In this document: positions 30,823 to 44,100 of the stretch, in pieces | Layout: the number at the start of each line of letters is the position of its first letter | How positions within the stretch are numbered: the first letter of the stretch is position 1 | Assembly (NCBI GenBank): GCA_963580455.1 | Contig: OY756964.1 | Location: forward strand, 20,062,001-20,126,000 | DNA: 64,000 nt | Reading direction: 5' to 3' | From: Euonymus europaeus | Taxonomy: Eukaryota > Streptophyta > Magnoliopsida > Celastrales > Celastraceae | Translations under genes and position numbers: made by a program | The notes under the pieces: model-generated | The model's input: only the letters and a program-made list of their open reading frames with translations | Told to the model about the DNA's origin: nothing | Databases searched by the model: none

Positions 30823-33800
30823 ATGGCGAATACCGGTTGGTTTCTATTTTGTCTCGTATCTGCTGAATCCATTCTGCGATGATGTCTTTTATGGCGGTTA
30901 ACCTTCAATATATGCGTGGTTTCTTCAATTTGCTTTGCTTTGTTTAGTTGATTTGAAAAATTAGATCCCGAGAGAGAAACCTTGCAATCTTGCAGCGGTT
31001 TGCGAGAACTTTAATTTATCTTTGCTGTGATTTCTTTGAATTAAATCTCCTCTGTCCGTTAAATTTAGTTCTCATATTCTGTTTGTTAACCTCAATCTGT
31101 GTTTTTATAGAAACCTTGCAGGTGTTTGTCTCTCTTGTGGTTTTTGATGAGAAACTCTCATGTCACTCATTCATTAGTCCTAACACTAGCTAAAATTCCT
31201 ATAATCCTATCCTTGATCATAGCAATATAACTAATCCAGACTCTCTCTTCTCTAAAATCTACCTCATTACTTCCTAGACACCCTATGCCTCTCTTTTTTA
31301 CTTTCATTTTATCTATATTTTTCTACAAGTTAACTTAAAATAGACATCGCATCATTCTTGATTGTCCCGGCATAAAACCAACTTCGTTTCATCGTACGAT
31401 TTTGACATATGCATCACATTTTTCAAGTGGCACTAGTGCAGCAGGTAACATTTGCGTCTATGCTGAATTGAACATGCAGGAGAAAATCAAGATGTTGTTG
31501 TACCGCCTGTTGAAGGGGTTGCTGGAGGGGGAACAGCTTATGGATGGAATGAAAGTGGCCAACAAGGTTCAAGCACACTCCGCGGATCCACCGACCCTAC
31601 AGAGATTCCAACTGCTGATCTAGTACATGTGTGGTGCATGCCAAGCACTGCCAATGTTGGACCACAAGATATGCCTAGAACTTTGGGCACTGTAAATATT
31701 TTATGCTATTATTTGCTGGTTCTTTATGCCTATTACTTTGTCCTGTTAATACACGTGTATATGTTCTGGTAAATTCTTGTCAAAATCTGCTTAAGTATGT
31801 TACACAATGAACTGTAATCCTGTGTAGGTGATTCTTGTGCATGTAATTTTTTTTATAGAAAGGATATTACCAATCCTCATCCCCCCATCTCGGGGTGACT
31901 ATTTCCTTTTGATCTTATTACCTTCTTTGCAATAAAGTTGATTGGTTCTTCTACTTTGCAGTCCTTATATCTAATGACAAGTCGTTTGTTTCATTTAATA
32001 CGCTTATGCTTGTAGATGAACACTTGTTAGTTTCCCTGGAAATATGTCAATGCGAAAGATTGATATTGTACAATCATTTGTCGTTTGTAAACCAGTTGTA
32101 GGCGGAAAAAAGATGTATTTATGCATTCATGATTATCCTTTTAGTTTATGAAACCTCTCATACTTTGCATAGGTGATTAGTGATTTTTTGATTGGTATAT
32201 TTGGAAAATGTTGGATTTTGCTGTATGCTGTGGCAGCAAAAGGAAGAGCTTTTCAATGGTTCAGGCTTAGGGTGAGAAGAGCAGGAAATGGTATGGATAT
32301 TAGAAGAGATTGTAAGGTGGTCACAATGGAAGATAGTTCCAAGTGAGAGCAAAGTAGAAGAAGCAGAGAACTGTACTGTTCTAGAGCTGTGAGCAGTAAC
32401 GGGAGAATAATATAGCAATCTAGAGAGGGAGGAGCAAAGAAAAAAAAAAGAATATCACAGCTTTCAAAGTAACCCTTATTCTCAACATTCCTTATAAATA
32501 TGAAACATTTGGAAGTTTTGGTGCCCTTATCAATGGGACATCTTTTATCAGTGAAAGAAAGAAGTTAAGACCCAAACTAAAACCTAATAGACAGCCAAAT
32601 ATCCTTCGTTACATTCGGGAAAAAAAGATTGTCTTCCGCAATATGAAAATTACATATTTGCCTTAGGTATGAGAAATGGAAACAAACACCTAAATTGATT
32701 AAATGGAAATTATTAGAATTTCAGGCTGAGATTGCCAGGAGTTCGGAAATTTGTTTGATTGTTTTTTCCCTTTTGTAATTTTTGATAGCTCTGTATTCAG
32801 ACTATGTATTCATAAAGATTGGCATGCTGTACTACTTACTCAGTGTCTTAGAAAATCATCATAATGATTTTCTTTGGTAGGCTGTGATGTGTCAATCATC
32901 GATTCATGTCACTGATTTTTTGTATCCATGATACTCTATTTTCTAACATTAGGTTTTGCCTTAAAGGTAAATCTTCTGGCTGGGAGAAATGAAAGAGAAA
33001 GTGTGCAAATTGCTCTACGTCCAAAAATCTCTTGGGGTAGTTCTGTTGGTGCAGGGACTTTGCAGCTCCAGTGTAGTGACTTGTGCTCCTCAACTGGGAA
33101 TAGGCAAGCTTCTTTATGTGGTAGCCTTGTTTATGATGCTTGGTAATTTATTTCCTGCATCACAATTTTGCTGACATTGATTTTGTCCAGGTTGGCTGTT
33201 GGACAATCATTAACGTTGCGGCGTGTAGTGCCCATATTAGGTGTTCCTGATGCTCTTGTTCCCCTTGACCTTCCAGTTAGCCAGATAAATCTACAACCAG
33301 GGTACTGAATACAACTCCAATGTCATCATGTTTTATCTCCAAGTGATTGATTTTTTTATTGTTAACACTTAGATATTTCTGTTATCTTTCCTTCTCTCTA
33401 CAGTGAAACAACTGCCGTTTGGGTTTCCATAGATGTTCCCAGTTCACAGCCCCCTGATCTGTATGAAGGGGAGATCATTCTAACCGCAGCAAAAGCAGAT
33501 GCAGAGTAAAGCATGTTTAATTATTGATTGTTGTTAAATCTATTGATTTTTTTTTCTTTTTTTCTCCTGTGGTTGCATCTGCTCAGTTTTTTCTATTATA
33601 TTTTTTTAAAAAAAGTTCCTGAACATGGAATTCTCTTTATGATCATTTATTTCTACTCATTTCAGGTCATTAGAGTGCTCGGGAAAAGCTGAGAAACATC
33701 AAGTATACAAGGAACTTAGGAACTGTCTTGACATTGTAGGGCCCATTGACGGAAAACCATCGGACGAAGTGGTAATTATCTGAATCTAGTATTATTTTTC

Positions 33801-36800
33801 TGGGTTTAACTTTGGTGTTCTTGCAAGAGATTTCATACAGACAATTGTTTTTTAGGTAGAAAGAGTCAAATCTGCAACTACATCGTTAAGAAGAGTTCTT
33901 CAATCTCCATTATTTTGTGAGTTCTTTTCAGATAATGGGCCAGTTGATATGATGGATGAAGACGCTATTTCAAATCTTTCTGTTCGCGTGAAGCTAAATT
34001 TAACAGTTTGGGACTTCATTCTTCCCATAACGCCTTCACTTCCTGCTGTATTTGGTGTATCCTATTGCTTCTTCAGTTAAATGCATATGAGGTTGAAATT
34101 TTGTGATTTTTTTGAGTGACTTTTCCTTAGTTTGGTCTTTTTTTTTTTGAGAACGTGGAACCTATCAAAGATTGGGCATCATTTGAACCCCCTTGCAGAA
34201 GTAACCAAAAAAAGTGGATGCTCATAATGTAAGTTTTGTTAAATCGGTTCTGTAGATAATGGGGTGTCTAATCCAACTTAAAAGATTTCTTTTTCTCCGC
34301 TTGAAATTTTCAGACAATAGTAGCAGCAAGTTTGCATACTGTGGCTGCAATTTAAATATTTTGCCACACATACTATAGTAGAAACAGACGTAGTTGTTAT
34401 CATTTCCTAAATCCATTGATGAGTTGACAGTGTTGTAGGATATGGTAAATTCAGTAGAATGTATGTCTTCTATTTTTCTTTTTATTTATTCTTTTCCCAT
34501 AGAGACAGACTCCATTGAAATGAAGACATTTTCCCATATAGGAGGATTGGCCTACCCATCCAACGTACTGGCCTTTTATTGTGGATTTGATTTAACTCAC
34601 TTGCATCATATTATTGGTCTAATTAGTCATACCCACCTCAAAACTCTTTGATAGTCCTATGCTTTTGTCTTGAGTTCATCTAGTGATTATAAAGTATATG
34701 AAACAATTTGTGGAGAATCCAGTCTTGGATTGAATGGAGAAAATTACTCTATGTGGTGGGCTCCAAGGTTTTTTTTTTTGTTTGTTTTACTAATATTCAT
34801 GTGGTCAAACCCAAATTAATTTCGGGTCAGGACTTTTTTGTTGTGCCAGTGCCTCTGTAGTCTGAATATTTCAGTGTCAGCTTCTTCAACTTCATTTAGA
34901 TATCTGATACTGTAATTGAGGATCGTTTTGGCGTTGAACATGGAAGTGAGGCATGGTATGAGGCATTGGATCAGCATTTCAAGTGGTTACTTCAATATAA
35001 AATCAGCCCATACTTTTGTAGATGGGGTGAGAGTATGCGTGTTTTGACATATACCTCCCCATGGCCAGGTAAAAGAAAGCCAAAGATTCTTCTACTACTT
35101 AGGGAGACATTCATTGATTGTTTGTGTTTTCTTATATTACCATTTTTAACCACTTGATTTTGTTGCTGGATTTTGTGAATGTCTCTTTTTTCTATTACAG
35201 CCAATCATCCAAAATCAGATGAATATTTTTCAGACCCACGTCTAGCAGCGTATGCTGTACCATATAACCCAGCAGTCAGCGGGTATAAAGTCAACTATCC
35301 TGTGCTCTCAGGTATCGTTATTCGTTAAATTTTAAACTGATAAGCTTTGACTGGCTTCATGTTCACAGTAATGACGCGGCAAAGGATTACTTGCAGAAAG
35401 AAGTTGAGATCCTGAGGACGAAAGATCATTGGAAGAAAGCTTATTTTTACTTATGGGATGAGGTATGACTATGTGTAGTTTCCCAAGTTGTTAGGGGAAG
35501 TTTATTTGTTATATGTAATGTTACCAAGTCTAAATGAGTTGGCAACATTGTGTATCTCAGTGATACTTCCTTTAATGTCTAGAATAGACCATCAAGCTTC
35601 CCTCACCACACCCAAAAAATTGAAACTCGTCAATGTGCATTGTTGCTGATTTCATATATATCTTCATGAAATGAATTATACTGTGATTTTCTTGATGGCT
35701 GATGTTTGTGCAATGCTCCATCGCAGCCTTTGAATTTGGAGCATTATGATTCTGTTCGCAACATGGCCAGTGAGATTCATGCTTATGCTCCTGATGCCCG
35801 TGTTTTAACTTCCTATTATTGTGGTATGGATCTGCTAGTTTATCCAATAGTATGCTAAGACATTTGGTTTTTATTATCATGTGTTTTAGTTTCTGTTTGT
35901 TTCGTAGAAAGTCACTCTCAATGATAGACATTTTCTTTCTTCCTATTCTTGTTCTTTTTTAAAAAAATGAAGTAGATTTTTTTTGAAAAGTCATGATTTT
36001 GTTTGATAATTATTATTACTGTGAGAGGAGACTTGAACTTTGGTTGGTCATCTATCCGTTGTTAGGAGCATCAAGTATTATCTGATCCGTAAGGCGGCTT
36101 TGTCATGTGGAGAAAAGTGCATTAATAAGTGTTAGGGATTAAATGTGCCGAAGACATTTTAGGTTGGAACAGTGTTCTAAAAGGCCCCGTCTAGGCGCTA
36201 GGCTGCAGCCGGCCGCATTGAGTAAGGGCAATTTTGTTGCTCTATGCGGTCGGCCGCCTAGTCCCCACCTAGTCCGCCTAGAACCTTGCCTAGCCCGCCT
36301 AGAGCCCTGCCCAGCCCGCTTAATTGTCATAATTGCAACAACAAAGAGAGAGCATTATTTTCAACTCATGAGTTAGAATCTTATAATTGATATTAAAATG
36401 CAATAACCATATTATATTTTCATTTCAGTGTTCTTATGTCTATACAAGGGAGGAGTTGATCCAAATAAATGTTGAATAATTGAACATATATGTATAAAAT
36501 ATTAGTTATATATACATCTACCAAACAATTGCCTAGGCTGCATCTATGCGCCTAGCGAATTTTAGAACACTGGGTTGGAATGTAGTGGTTGTACTGAAAA
36601 GGGCTAATTAAGAACTAAGAAGTAGAGAGAGGATTATTTTAGTAGGTGCAAATCACTGGCCCAGTATCTTTAGTGTTAATTTTCTGATAAGCCAGTATTT
36701 ATATTGATCAATATCATTGTAAATTATGGGAGGCTTTCTGCAATTTTAAGTGGTTAGCTTTTGACTTCTATTAATACAGTCCCACATATCTACATTTCTT

Positions 36801-39800
36801 CTGATTTCAACATTAGATATTAGGAATTTTATCTTGGCATTGTAAACCTAACAAAATTGACTTATTTCATCTATAATTACAATATTCTTATGAGTTCTCC
36901 TTGATGCCCTTCTGTGACTAATGGTAGTGTTTCTTGCTTATTAATGACTTTTTGAACTGGATTATGGTTTAGAAGCCAGGATGTTCAACAGTTAATTTAT
37001 ATCCCTGTAGGATTGATTTCATGCCTTATCTGCTTATGGAGATCTGTTGACTTGGTTTCTTATTCCATGCAGGACCTAGTGATGCACCTCTTGGACCCAC
37101 ACCTTTTGAGGCTTTCGTAAAAGTTCCAAACTTCCTGCGCCCTCACACTCAGATTTATTGTACTAGGTACTTAGTTTATCAATGTTCACTGTCATTGAAG
37201 ATTAAGATTTTAAGTGATTTGCGGCCTTTTTTTCCCTCTGAACCAGAGAGGACTGCTAAATGGATTTTGTGATTGCTTTACTGGGGTGGGGATTCTAACC
37301 CTTACCATTAGGACATGACAGAGAGGAGCTTGACCACTTGAACTGGTGGTGCTTCTAAATGCTAAATGGATACGTCCAAAATGACATTCTTCTGTTATCT
37401 CTATAATTTTCAGATGAATCTTAATTTTGTGTTTGTATTAGTATTGTGGGAATTTTTTGCATAGGAAGCTGAATTGCTTCAAGTTAAGGTGTGGTGTTGC
37501 CATCAACGTGGCTTATTTGCCTACGCATTATTCCTAATCAAGTTAGGAAGGTTAGATTCCACATGACAACTTACAAATTGGGTAAAGTGATTCAGGCTGT
37601 GTATTTGTTTTGCTAAGCATTTACTCTTACCTATATATATGTTATATCGTTATGTTAAGAGAACTTGCTATAGCTAGTTGAAGGTGAGCCCAGGCTGCAT
37701 TAGTTTCCAGATAAAGGTAAAAGGGTAAACAACTACCTTGAGTAAGGCTCCTCCAGTGATGCCATCTCGGAGCGGGCTAGTACGCCCCTTACTCCTGAAA
37801 CCCGAAGAGGCTCTTTCTTGGATATGAACTGTTATGACCTGCAATCTTAACACTTGGCCAAGGATTAGCCAATTTGCCCTTGATTTTATTACTCTCCGTA
37901 TTTAACCAAATGTGTTCAATAGAATACAAACTTGACCTGGCTATCCTAATCTTGAAAAAATTGATTCATTGTTCTGGTGGGAGATCTGATTAACAATTTA
38001 TCCTTGTTTGTTATGAAAAGGCTCCAACACTACGACTTTTGGCTCCTGAACTAATTCAGAGAGACCTGGTATCGTATAATTGATGCACATTAAGCCAAAA
38101 ATCTGGCTGATGTGATTTTTGCCATATCGTTGGCGTATATGTATGAGAAGATGCATTTGTCTTTGTTTGGTTTTATCTTTCTTGACTCCTTTATGAGTTA
38201 TTTTCATCGATTACTATTTGATATAGCTTATATATGTGTGCATCTGATAACTTAACTTTGGCCTTGTGGGGGGGAAAACAAAATCATTTGATGAAGTTGA
38301 GACTTATTCCATAACCTCGATAACTAAAAATGATTCATTTTGTTTTTATATTTCCAGTGAGTGGGTGCTTGGTAATCGAGAGGATTTGGTCAAGGATATT
38401 CTTGCTGAATTGCAACCGGGGAATGGTGAGGTAATATTTGTTCAGGGATTCTGCTGTTCAGGTTTTATGTTTCCCATAGATCATGTCAATTGCTGATGAT
38501 AATTTATTGGGAATTCACTCACGGGGTTTCAATCTCGTTCTGAAAATGGTTTATCATGTCCTTTGTGATTATGTGTGTGCGCGTGCATTTTAGATTATCT
38601 GATATAAGGCTGAATTTTATATTTTTGCTGCACTAGATTCCTCTTATCTCTATCCGTGCTCTCATCTCCTAAGCATCCATAGAGGTGGCTTGAATTTTTA
38701 TTCGACACTTTGCATATACTTTACAACCCACAACTTGATTTCATAATTGGTTTTCATTCTTGCATGATTGATAGAATTCGAGTGACAAATCATACGTGAG
38801 TGTCTGCTTTCTTGAAAATAAGAGTGTAGATACTCCCAAATCTCTCTTCTCAGTTTTTCGATGATTACACGCATCATATATATGAACTCATATAGTTCCA
38901 TGCTTGAGTCATATTCTTGGCTGATTTGGGCCCTTCTTATTTTCAAGTGGTAATAGAGGAGGCAACATACAGAGGACATGAAATTTCGAGAACCCATAAT
39001 TACTTTAGAGCAATTGGAATAGGATCAACTTTATTTGCCTGATCAATCATGTGAAGGGCATACGGGGCTTACAAAATTTAGTGATAATGACTGTTACTAG
39101 AAGGTATTATCTTCTAATTTTGTATTTTACAAATTTGAAATCAATGTCTTGGGAAGTGGTCATTTTTTTATTTTCCTATTTATTCCTTGATGTTTTGAGA
39201 TGTGTGAGGTCAACTGCACCTGGCATCTCCTGGTAGTTTTAAAACATTAAGCATTCAACTGTCACTGAACATTATAATTACTCACTGTGATGGGATTTGG
39301 ACATCTAAAGATTTTATCTGTTGGTACCATAGGGAAAGGAGTTTCTGAGTCAAAAAGTTTCCATTTTTATTCTTAATTACAGTCACTATTTTCTTTAATG
39401 CTTCCTGATGCTCTCTCTGAGGAATACATTTGGACGGATATATGTATACAAATAACTAGATAGAAGTATGCATTGGCTGTTGCGTAGCTTAAGGTAATGA
39501 GATTGTTTTTTCCACAGGAATGGTGGACATATGTATGCATGGGGCCATCTGATCCACATCCCAATTGGCACCTTGGGATGCAAGGTACACAGCATCGTGC
39601 TGTGATGTGGCGTGTATGGAAAGAAGGCGGAACAGGATTTTTATATTGGGGTGCCAACTGCTATGAGAAGGCCACTGTTCCCAGTGCTGAGGTATTTATC
39701 TTTGTACCTGCGGTTTGATTTCAATGCCAGAGTCGTTGCTGAGCTAGAAGCCATATACGTCCGGACCTCTGAAGTTATTGAATTTTTTGAACACGTTCTT

Positions 39801-40482
39801 TATGGACCAGAATGACAATAAAATTTCACTCTTTTAACAGGTAAGATTCAGGCGTGGACTCCCTCCAGGTGATGGAGTTTTGTTCTATCCTGGTGAGGTG
39901 TTTTCATCTTCACATCAACCAGTTGCTTCCCTAAGACTAGAGCGCATTTTGAGTGGACTGCAGGTGAGACAAAGTTTAAAGTTCGGCCCATATTTCTATA
40001 CTTTGATATATGCACTAATGCTTCGGCATCACCCATGCCATGCTGCCATTTCTGGCAAAGTTATTCTAGGATTTCTAGCTTAGGTTGGTTTTACTGTTTT
40101 TCTTTGTGTCTTTCCACATATTTGATGGGGAATTTCTCTTTTCATGCATATTCTTCTGGGTTCAGTGTCAGCATTTAAAAATTCCACTGGAAAATTTTGT
40201 GGGAATTTCATAATTCCATATTTTTTAAATTAAAACATCACATTACTGGGGATGTTATGCTTGTCTGTCAGATCCATATTTAATGTTCTGATTTATTTTC
40301 ATCCTATTGTCTTCTATTAGGATTTTGAGTATCTGAAGCTATATGCCACAAAATATGGTAGAGATGAAGGGATTGCCCTGTTAGAAAGGACAGGTGTGTA
40401 TCTAGGTCCTGAACGATACACGCATGAACACACTTCAATTGATATGATGCGAGGTGAAGTCTTCAATAATTGCAGAGCTTGA
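30823..40482 (+). CDS. DUF4091 / glycoside hydrolase 123-like protein, 16 exons
   Basis: Exons: 30823-30835, 31480-31691, 32967-33103, 33191-33301, 33404-33505, 33666-33771, 33856-34056, 34900-35068, 35201-35282, 35369-35462, 35727-35823, 37073-37166, 38358-38430, 39518-39691, 39841-39963, 40321-40482. They sum to 1950 nt, exactly 649 residues plus stop. The N-terminal half (e.g. NERESVQIALRPKISWG, VPILGVPDALVPLDLP) looks like a beta-rich domain. The C-terminal half is the DUF4091/GH123-type barrel (YFYLWDEP with D408-E409, TYYC-type strand, EWWTYVC, GTGFLYWGANCY, RLERILSGLQDFEYL). The D-E pair matches the acidic pair of bacterial GH123 beta-N-acetylgalactosaminidases, so glycosidase activity is plausible but the plant family's substrate is not known to me. 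No signal peptide is seen. Exon 1 codes only MANT plus one base; it is chosen because it gives an in-frame start and MANTGENQD continues the conserved start of exon 2. Intron 3 is GC-AG. Intron 11 holds a MITE. Confidence 0.88.
36170..36572. mobile_element. hAT-type MITE in intron 11 of the DUF4091 gene
   Basis: 403 bp, terminal inverted repeats CAGTGTTCTAAAA / TTTTAGAACACTG, perfect 8-bp target duplication GGTTGGAA (36162-36169 and 36573-36580). Subterminal GCGCCTAG/CTAGGCGC and GGCCGCCTAG words lie near the ends. No coding capacity. Confidence 0.93.
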
Positions 40483-40802
40483 ATGGTTCTTAGCCTACCA
40501 GGCATTTCCTTAAAATATTTTGCATCCTCTGTATGAAATGGTTAGACGAGATGATGGTCCAAGTCCAAATGTGTGCCAACACGTACATAAGGTTATGCCG
40601 TGGTGCCAATGTCAAAAGTGATTCGGAGAATCATTGCTTCCTAGCCTCAACCATACAAGGATTTATCCTGTTATGATGCGGTCTCTCATCAGCTCTTGGA
40701 ATTGCCTTTTCTTAGATATCCAGAGGCAGATCCTTATGATTTTTGCCGTGTAGTTAATTTTGGGATGCCTGCTGTTATATATTGGTCTATGTTTGTCAGT
40801 CG

Positions 40803-41184
40803 TGTTAAGCATCAGAGAAGAAGATTAGTTATTGTGCTTCATTGTTTTTTTTTTTTTTGATTTAAATTGTGCTTCATTGGTTATTGGGCTTCAATTAGTC
40901 TTTTATTATATTGGTTGTTCTTGGGCCTGCGACAGGCACTCAAGTCAAGCCCGCTTCATAAGATCTTCATGATAGGTATTTTCAAAATCCTTTCAACGGG
41001 CAGGTGTCATGTCTGTACTCTTTGTACAGGTGATGGAACATTTAGCCGTCGCACTCATACAGTAGTTATATAACTTGTAATGTGTTCTCACGACACAACG
41101 ACGAATATGAATATTATGAACTTACATTAAACTGCAATTACAACTCTCTCTCTCTACAATTTTCACGAGCTACTTAGCTTTACA
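40803..41184 (+). repeat. 5' LTR of the second copia element
   Basis: 382 bp; aligned landmarks with the 3' LTR include TTTTCAAAATCCTTT, GATGGAACATTTAG, ATAACTTGTAATGTGTTCTC and GAATATGAATATTATGAACTTA. Confidence 0.88.
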
Positions 41185-41189
41185 TGGTA

Positions 41190-44100
41190 TTAGAGGGACC
41201 GATGGTTAATACAAGATCTGCTGTTAACGTGACTTCCACAGACACAGAAGATAACACGATTCCAAGACCATCAGTTCCTAGAATACAAGGCGAAGGAGCA
41301 ATGAATCAAAACATTGTCATTGGAGGCATTGTTACAAACCACCTTACTGAATCCTTACATGATTCTTCCTGGTGATCTAACCACAAGCACCTTGATTATT
41401 TTTAAGTTAACTGGAGAAAATTACACCATATGGAGTCAGCGCACCTTAAAGGCTCTTAAGACTCGAAACAAGGTAGGGTTTATTGATGGAATTCTCAAGA
41501 TGTCAAGTGAAGGAGATGAGAATTTTGTTGCTTGGACCAGCTATGACTGCATCATTCAAACCTGGATCACAAACAGTATTTCTGAAACAGTATTGGCTAG
41601 TATGTCAGATAAGGATATTGCTCATGATCTATGGATGGATATCAAGGTTAGATTTTCGTCTTTTAATGGTGCCATATTTTTTGAGATCTCCAAACAATTA
41701 TACTTCATTAGGCAAGATAATTCCACTGTTATGGAATATTACACCATACTCAAATCTTTATGGGAGCAATATGATCAACTTGATGAACAAGGAAGATGTG
41801 GTTCTAACAAGGTTCATGTCAAATATCAAAGAGAAATGCTAACACAGTTCTTGATGGGCCTAAATGATGCATATCGTGGACTTAGTCGAAAGATATGGAT
41901 GATGGAATCATTGCCAAGCCTTAGGTAAGAAGAAACTCAACTTAACATGTCTAAGTCCAATCAATCCACACAAGATCCTATGGCAATGGCTTTTTAAGGT
42001 AATAACACAGAAGAACCAGGCCAGTACAAAAGTCATGCTACAAAAGGCCAAAGGTAGCCACAGAAAGAAAGTTTTCAAGGAAAGAAAGAGGAACAATCAT
42101 ACTGTGACCCAATGCTTCAAGCTATTAGGATTTCCAAAAAGCAAGAAGCATAAAACAACTAATGGTTGTTTCTAGGAAAGCAACATTTGGTGAATCAAGT
42201 TGAGAATCCTGCTCTAAATGGCCAGAAAATGGACTTAATAGATGACAAATTGATGGAGATTATGTCATACATCAAATTATGTGTGATATGCATTTGTTGA
42301 AATATTGTAACCTAGTGAATAATTCAATTGTTACACTACCTAACAAGAGTACATTACCTATCACAGCTATTGGTAATGTGACATTTGGTGGTAGACTAAT
42401 TCTCAAGGATGTCTTATGTGTGCCAAGATTCTCTTTCAACCTAATTTTTGTGAGTAAATTAACAAGAGATAATGACATTGTACTAAATTTTTACAAATCA
42501 TACGTGTGTGATGCAGGATTTAGGCACATTCAAGAAGTGAGGAATAGGGATTTTACATAATGGATTATACTCGATGGATACAGGAATCAAGAAAACTTTT
42601 GGAGTCTAGGAAGCATTAAATGATTTTCATATTTTGAACTCTATAACTTCTAGGGTATGGTATTACAGGCTAGGCCACCCTTCTCCTAATGTAACAAGAA
42701 CGTTTCCTGCTAAGATTAATGACATGGGAGATTGTGATATTTGCTCTTTTAGAAAGATGAAAAGGAAACCATTCAATTTAAATTCTTCTATGTCTAAGAG
42801 TTGTTTTGATTTCTTTCATCTAGATATATAGGGACCCAGTCATGTTGAATCCATTGAATGATATAGATTTTTCTTGACTATGGTTGATGATCATTCAAGA
42901 ACCACTTGGGTTTTCTTAATGAAAAATAAATCTGAAATCAGGACACACATTGAGTTTTTTTATTGATCACGTCTTAACTCAGTTTGAGAACAGAATTAAA
43001 TGTTTTAGAACAAACAATGGAAGTGAGTTTCTTAGGAATGACTTTTATGCTAGACATGGGATAGTTCACCAAAAGACTTGTATTTATACACCACAATAAA
43101 ATGGTGTTGCGGAAAGAAAGTAGCAGCATTTATTAAATCTTGCTAGGTCTCTGATAATTCAATATGGATTACTAGAAGAATTTTAGAGCCATTGTGTTTA
43201 GACAACAACCTTTCTAATTAACAAACTGTCTACAAATGTTTTGAACAAAAAGACACTCTATAGTATATTATTTGGGAAAGATTTTGACTATACAGACCTA
43301 ATTAAGAATATTTGGATGTTTTTGCATAGCTAGAACGAATAGGCCACTAATATCAAAATAAGTCTAAGGCTTGTGCATTTCTAGGTTATCAAATTGGAGT
43401 CAAAGGGTATAAGGTTATGGATCTAGCAACCAAAGAAGTATTTATAAGTAGGGATGTGGTGTTCAGAGAAGAAGTCTTTCCCTTCCTTAAACAAGCAGAT
43501 TTAGAAGATGGTCAATTAGAGGTCACTAAAGGTAGGATTCTCTCAGTAAAGAAGAATGCTCAACAGAAATCACTAGGACACCCACTCAAATAACATAGGC
43601 ATAGAACATAAAAAGCACAAAACCACCAAAATATCTGCAGGATTATGTATGCAATGTTGGTCATTACCATATATTGATTTATCTTTCATTGATCATTGTA
43701 AAAGTGTGAACATGATACATATTTTTGCATCCCATAGAGAATTCCTTACAGCTATTGATACTCATTCATAACCTACTACATTTAGTGAAACTTGAAGCAC
43801 AATAATTGGATACAAGCCATGAAAAATGAAATGGATACTCTTAGAGCAAATAATACATGTGATCTAGTTAAGCAGCCGTTAAGAAGGAAAGCAATATGAC
43901 CTAAGTGGGTCTACAAAGTAAAATATAATCCTAATGGTACAGTTGAGAGGTATAAGGCTAGATTAGTTGTCTCTGGATATAGTTTGATTAAAGGATATGA
44001 TTATACTCAAACATTTGCTCCAGTGATCAAGATTACTACTGTTAGAATATTTCTAGCTTTGGCGAGTATTGTGAAATGGCATGTGTATCATCTTGATGTA

